Under the pieces are notes generated by a model that saw only the letters and a list, made by a program, of their open reading frames with translations, did no database searches and had not been told where the DNA came from. 41,048 bases of DNA from CAYPUT01 sp046541715 (GTDB taxonomy: Bacteria; Spirochaetota; Spirochaetia; DSM-27196; PWMO01), in the NCBI GenBank assembly GCA_046541715.1, contig JBKHCS010000015.1, forward strand, positions 1-41,048, read 5' to 3'. Positions 37,695 through 41,048 of the stretch are shown in pieces. Position 1 is the stretch's first letter; every line of letters begins with the position of its first letter. The translations under genes were made by a program, and so were the position numbers.

Positions 37695-39866
37695 CTACTT
37701 TTCGGTCATATTCCAGACACCATCCCAATCGCCCGGGGTGGATTCCACAAGAGGGCGGCACTTGACGGCGTACTTCTCCGCCGGCGGGTCCACGTCGGCT
37801 ATCTCCTGGAAGGCGGCGAGCGCTTCGGCGAAGTTGCCCCGGTAGAAGGCGTTCCGGCCCCGATCGAATACTTCGAGGTGCCCGCGTCGCCGAGCGAACT
37901 CCTCTCGGGTCATCGGCTCGTAGACGACCACCGGAAGGTTCTTTCCGACGACCCGGACCCGGGAGATCTCCCGGCAGGCAAAGGCGTCACCCGCGAGGGT
38001 CCGGGTAGCCTCGGAGATCATCGTATAGGTGCCGAACTGCTTGTTGATGCCTTCGAGGCGGGCCGCAAGGTTAACAGCGTCCCCGAGCATTGTGTAGTCG
38101 AACCGGACCCGGGAGCCCATGTTGCCCACGACCGCCGGACCGGAGTTCATGCCGATGCGCATGTGGAGCTCTTTGCCCGAGCGCCGGGCAAACTCCGGCC
38201 GGAGCTCCGCAAGCTTCTGTTGGCAGCGGACCGCCGCCCGAACACCCCGAACCCCGTGATCCTCGAGCAAGAGCGGCGCATTCCAGAAGGCGATAATCGC
38301 GTCCCCCTCGTACTTGTCGATCGTTCCGCCTTCTTCCTGAATGATGTCGGTCATCGCCGAGAGGTAATCGTTCAGGAGCGTCGTGAGCTCTTCCGGGGAA
38401 AGACTCTCGGATATGCTCGTGAACCCCTGGAGGTCGGAAAAGAAGATCGAGAGCTCCCGGCGCTCTCCCCCGAGCTGAAGCCGCTCGGGGTGGGAAATGA
38501 GTTGGTCGATCACCGCGGGACTCAAGTACTGGCTGAAGGCCCCTTTGATAAATCGCTTCTGCCGGCCTTCGGTGGCGTAGTTGACGACGTTAGAGCCGAT
38601 CAACGACAACACGGCACCGAGCTCTATCGCCACGAGGGGAAGCCAGAGTCCCGCGGCATAGGCTCCGAAGGAAGCGAACACCGGGAGGGGAATCACAATA
38701 CCGTAGAGCAGAGCCGTCATTCCGGCTCCGGTAACGACCGACCCGACGATGCCGACCATGACTGCTACCAGAAAAATTGCCGTAGCAACGGCAGGGGGTT
38801 TTATCAACCTCATCCCGTCCCCGGTCAAGAGGTTATCGAGGAGGTTCGCGTGCACCTCGACACCGGGTGTCGTTGGGTTGAGGGGAGTAGGACGCAGATC
38901 GAGAAGGCCCGGGGCGCTGAAGCCGAAGAAGACGTACTTGCCTGCGAAGTTGGCCGGGTCGATGTCCGGCGTTCCGCCTTCCCGCAGCTGAAGCTCGCTG
39001 TTTAGCACCGCGGCGGCGCCGTAGGTTCGGGACTCACCGCGATCCTTAAACCGAAGAACCAGGTTTCCCTCTTTGTCCAACGGGACGACTTGATTTCCGA
39101 CGTTCAGTTCCCCGGGAACCACCGACAGGTTGTCGGCAAGATCATTTCCCATAAGATACGTGGCAAGTCCAAGACCCGGGACCACAACCTCGTCGAAGAG
39201 TGAAAAGACAGGCCCCCGGCGGAAGACCCCATCCGAGTCCTGGGGATTCTGCACGTTAGCTAAGAACGAAGCATTCTCCGCTATCTCGGGTATCGGAAAG
39301 AGCCCCCGGGGATAGCTCAGGGCCTCTCGGGTCGATTCCGGAAGCTCGGCGAGGCCGTCGATCGCAATTTCCGGTTGCGGTACGCTTTCCGGCCAGGCGG
39401 TCGCGTTGCCGGTTTCCTCTCCCAAGAAGAGGGCAAAAACGTCGTTCGGTAAGGTTGAGAGGGCGTTTCCGAGCTGCTCGTCGTCGTAGACGCCGTAGAC
39501 CGACGGGTCGACGAAGAGAACGTCCATCGCAAGGGCCTTGATTCCCGCTCGTTCCAGATAACCGACGATGTAGGCGTAGATTTCCCTGGGCCAGGGAAAA
39601 GAGAATCCGAAGTTTTCCTCCGTCCAGTCGAGGCTGTCTTGATCTAGGAGAATCATGGCGATGTCTTCGTGCTGCTCGGCCTTCTCGGCAAAAAAACGGA
39701 CACGGGAGTCCCAGGTGCGGTACTCGATTGTTTCGAGCGCACCGAGGGCCCAGGCCGCGACGCCCAAGGCCCCGGCGCATACACCGACGGCGAGGCCCCG
39801 GAGAACACGGTGGCGGAAGCGCCCGTCGCCGTCGGCGGTTTTGTTCTTCAGCGTCGCACTCCTCAC
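37695..39866 (-). CDS. CHASE2-domain class III adenylate cyclase
   Basis: A 723-aa membrane adenylate cyclase making cAMP. Residues 20-45 form a first membrane helix, about 46-345 an extracytoplasmic CHASE2 sensor, 358-428 three hydrophobic spans, and about 470-640 the cyclase domain. The metal Asp residues are D478 (FFSDLQGF) and D522 (YEGDAIIAFW), the adenine-selecting pair K518 and D590, and the transition-state N599 and R603 (NLAAR); all are present, so it should be active as an adenylate cyclase. The C-terminal tail has a short TPR-like stretch (GNFAEALAAFQEIA). A GTG at 39866 opens the frame without a Shine-Dalgarno; a CTG five codons later is preceded by AGGAG and may be the true start. 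Confidence 0.92.
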   Translation of the reverse strand: MRSATLKNKTADGDGRFRHRVLRGLAVGVCAGALGVAAWALGALETIEYRTWDSRVRFFAEKAEQHEDIAMILLDQDSLDWTEENFGFSFPWPREIYAYIVGYLERAGIKALAMDVLFVDPSVYGVYDDEQLGNALSTLPNDVFALFLGEETGNATAWPESVPQPEIAIDGLAELPESTREALSYPRGLFPIPEIAENASFLANVQNPQDSDGVFRRGPVFSLFDEVVVPGLGLATYLMGNDLADNLSVVPGELNVGNQVVPLDKEGNLVLRFKDRGESRTYGAAAVLNSELQLREGGTPDIDPANFAGKYVFFGFSAPGLLDLRPTPLNPTTPGVEVHANLLDNLLTGDGMRLIKPPAVATAIFLVAVMVGIVGSVVTGAGMTALLYGIVIPLPVFASFGAYAAGLWLPLVAIELGAVLSLIGSNVVNYATEGRQKRFIKGAFSQYLSPAVIDQLISHPERLQLGGERRELSIFFSDLQGFTSISESLSPEELTTLLNDYLSAMTDIIQEEGGTIDKYEGDAIIAFWNAPLLLEDHGVRGVRAAVRCQQKLAELRPEFARRSGKELHMRIGMNSGPAVVGNMGSRVRFDYTMLGDAVNLAARLEGINKQFGTYTMISEATRTLAGDAFACREISRVRVVGKNLPVVVYEPMTREEFARRRGHLEVFDRGRNAFYRGNFAEALAAFQEIADVDPPAEKYAVKCRPLVESTPGDWDGVWNMTEK

Positions 39867-39895
39867 TTTTTTAGGTGCCGGCGTCTACATGCCGG

Positions 39896-40798
39896 CTATA
39901 TGCGTCCGAGGGCTGTCTCAAAACGGGCCTGCCGTACCGCCGGTGGAGCAGAAGCAAAGCCCCCCAAATCCAGCTCCTTTTCGATATCTTCGATCCGGTC
40001 TTCGGGGTCCGGATGGGTCTTGGCAAAATCCAGTCCTCCCGGTTCTAGCTCCCGGTCCATGGCTTCGAGAACCCGGATAAGCGACCGGGGATCGTATCCG
40101 AGCCGCCGGAGAATCGCGACGGCCTGGGCGTCGGCCTCCCGTTCGGCGCCCCGGGAGTAACCGGAATTAACCAGGGTGGAAGTTACGTCTTGGACGGAGT
40201 CTTCGAAGGCTGCAGTCAGCTCGGCGACATCTTCGTTGGAGGCAAACTGGGCCGACGTAAGCGCTGCGCTTGTAAGCGCCGTATTTATCCGGGAGGTCTT
40301 GATGGCCTTGAGGCCGTGCTGCTCGACGATGTGTCCGACCTCGTGGGCGATAATCGCGGCGACGTCGTCTTCGCTCTGCGCAAGCCGGAGCATTCCCCGG
40401 GTAAGAAAGATCAAACCGCTCGGGGTTGCAAAGGCGTTTATCTCACCGGATTCGAGAATCTGGAAGCGGTAGCCGCCGAAGAGCTCCGGGCGGTCGGAGG
40501 CGAGGGCGATACTCTGTCCGAGAATGTTGAGGTATTCGTTTGCCGCCGGGTCGTCGTAGGTGTCGTACTGGTTGAGGATAACCGCACCGACAGAGCGGCC
40601 GATGTAGTACTCCTGCTCCGGAGTGATGTCTTCGAAACTCTTCTGAACCGCCTCTGCGGTTCCGGCCAAAGAGTCCGCCTGTTCCTGAGTTACGAGCCCA
40701 CCGGCCGCGGCAACGCCGGTAACCGTCTCGCAGGAGAGGAGAGTAAAGGCTGAGAGAATTCCCACTGAGAGAACAGCGATGGTGTTCGTCGACTTCAT
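39896..40798 (-). CDS. M48-family metalloprotease, lipoprotein
   Basis: A 300-aa peptidase of the M48B/Oma1/BepA type, anchored outside the inner membrane. The signal peptide ends in LLSC with Cys23 as lipidation site. The zinc site is HEVGH (152-156), and the third ligand Glu219 lies in EREAD, followed by the HPDPEDRI motif common to periplasmic M48 proteases. Homologues degrade misfolded envelope proteins and assist outer-membrane assembly. Its start overlaps the upstream partial gene by 4 nt, and the cyclase gene follows after 29 nt on the same strand. Confidence 0.93.
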   Translation of the reverse strand: MKSTNTIAVLSVGILSAFTLLSCETVTGVAAAGGLVTQEQADSLAGTAEAVQKSFEDITPEQEYYIGRSVGAVILNQYDTYDDPAANEYLNILGQSIALASDRPELFGGYRFQILESGEINAFATPSGLIFLTRGMLRLAQSEDDVAAIIAHEVGHIVEQHGLKAIKTSRINTALTSAALTSAQFASNEDVAELTAAFEDSVQDVTSTLVNSGYSRGAEREADAQAVAILRRLGYDPRSLIRVLEAMDRELEPGGLDFAKTHPDPEDRIEDIEKELDLGGFASAPPAVRQARFETALGRI

Positions 40799-41048
40799 TC
40801 TGCTCCTCCCTCGGGAATCTCGAGGCCGCCTTCTTGGAGGAAGGCAAGCAAGACCTCCGGCGGATACTCGTATCCCTCCATCGCATCGACGTAAGTGAAG
40901 TCCAGACCTTGTTCGTCCTTGTAGCGGTTCTCGACCTCTTGATTGAAGCCGCGCCCGGCAAGAGCGACTTCGGTTCCCGAAGCGCCGGTCGAGCCCTCGG
41001 TCGTTCCGGACTCCAAGACGATACGCTTGGTCGTAAGCGCCGAGGAAT
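40795..41048 (-). CDS. hypothetical protein (C-terminal part, runs off window)
   Basis: The reading frame is open to the right edge; the last 83 residues are present. The visible part has a Ser/Thr/Gly-rich stretch and then RYKDEQGLDFTYVDAMEGYEYPPEVLLAFLQEGGLEIPEGG. No family is recognised. The stop overlaps the protease start by 4 nt, so the two are translationally coupled and probably act together in the envelope. Confidence 0.6.
   Translation of the reverse strand, partial: SSALTTKRIVLESGTTEGSTGASGTEVALAGRGFNQEVENRYKDEQGLDFTYVDAMEGYEYPPEVLLAFLQEGGLEIPEGGAE

Overview
The window is about 41 kb of GC-rich, gene-dense bacterial DNA with short intergenic gaps, many 4-nt ATGA overlaps, no transposase or integrase, and no CRISPR. 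It looks like the chromosome of an anaerobic, fermenting bacterium: there are two molybdenum hydroxylases, a biotin-dependent sodium-pump decarboxylase, carbamate kinase and class III CoA-transferases, and no respiratory genes. A free-living spirochaete is my best guess, from the CHASE2 cyclase, the exported HEAT-repeat protein and the general style of the flanks, but the sequence does not prove it. Layout: (1) 1-6654, housekeeping flank: start of a membrane protein, a Rep/PcrA-type helicase with an RsmB-type methyltransferase, a HAD phosphatase overlapping a phosphohexomutase, a 93-aa unknown protein, and a DEDDh exonuclease. (2) 6662-32750, catabolic island of at least five transcription units: a uracil-type NCS2 permease; then DUF2877/AllH, FdrA, DUF1116/AllG, a cyclase-family metallohydrolase, a CoA-transferase and an amidase; a reverse-strand second CoA-transferase; then a FlK-like thioesterase, the four decarboxylase genes (carboxyltransferase, OadG, biotin carrier, OadB) and molybdenum hydroxylase 1 (Mo, FAD, FeS); a reverse-strand operon of MocA-like nucleotidyltransferase, three-gene FecCD-type ABC importer and carbamate kinase; and divergently molybdenum hydroxylase 2 (FAD, FeS, Mo). 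(3) 32761-41048, flank: THEP1-like NTPase with a large unknown protein, a lipoprotein, a HEAT-repeat protein, a SanA homologue, tRNA-Pro(UGG) and tRNA-Arg(UCU), a CHASE2 adenylate cyclase, an M48 lipoprotein protease and a partial gene. The main inference is that region 2 encodes an energy-conserving, oxidative route for pyrimidine breakdown without oxygen. The steps would be: uracil (or thymine) import; molybdenum-dependent oxidation to (methyl)barbiturate; ring opening by the cyclase-family hydrolase to ureido(methyl)malonate; phosphorolysis by the FdrA/AllG/AllH complex to carbamoyl phosphate plus (methyl)malonamate, by analogy with its known oxalurate/oxamate reaction; ATP from carbamoyl phosphate by carbamate kinase; amidase release of (methyl)malonate; activation by CoA-transferase; and decarboxylation of (methyl)malonyl-CoA with sodium export. 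MocA and the ABC importer would supply the molybdenum cofactor. Each family assignment is supported by motifs; the substrates and the pathway order are inference. Regulatory features include a perfect-consensus promoter whose -10 box is the centre of a palindrome, an attenuator-like terminator, divergent promoters with overlapping -35 boxes, and several genes that look leaderless.
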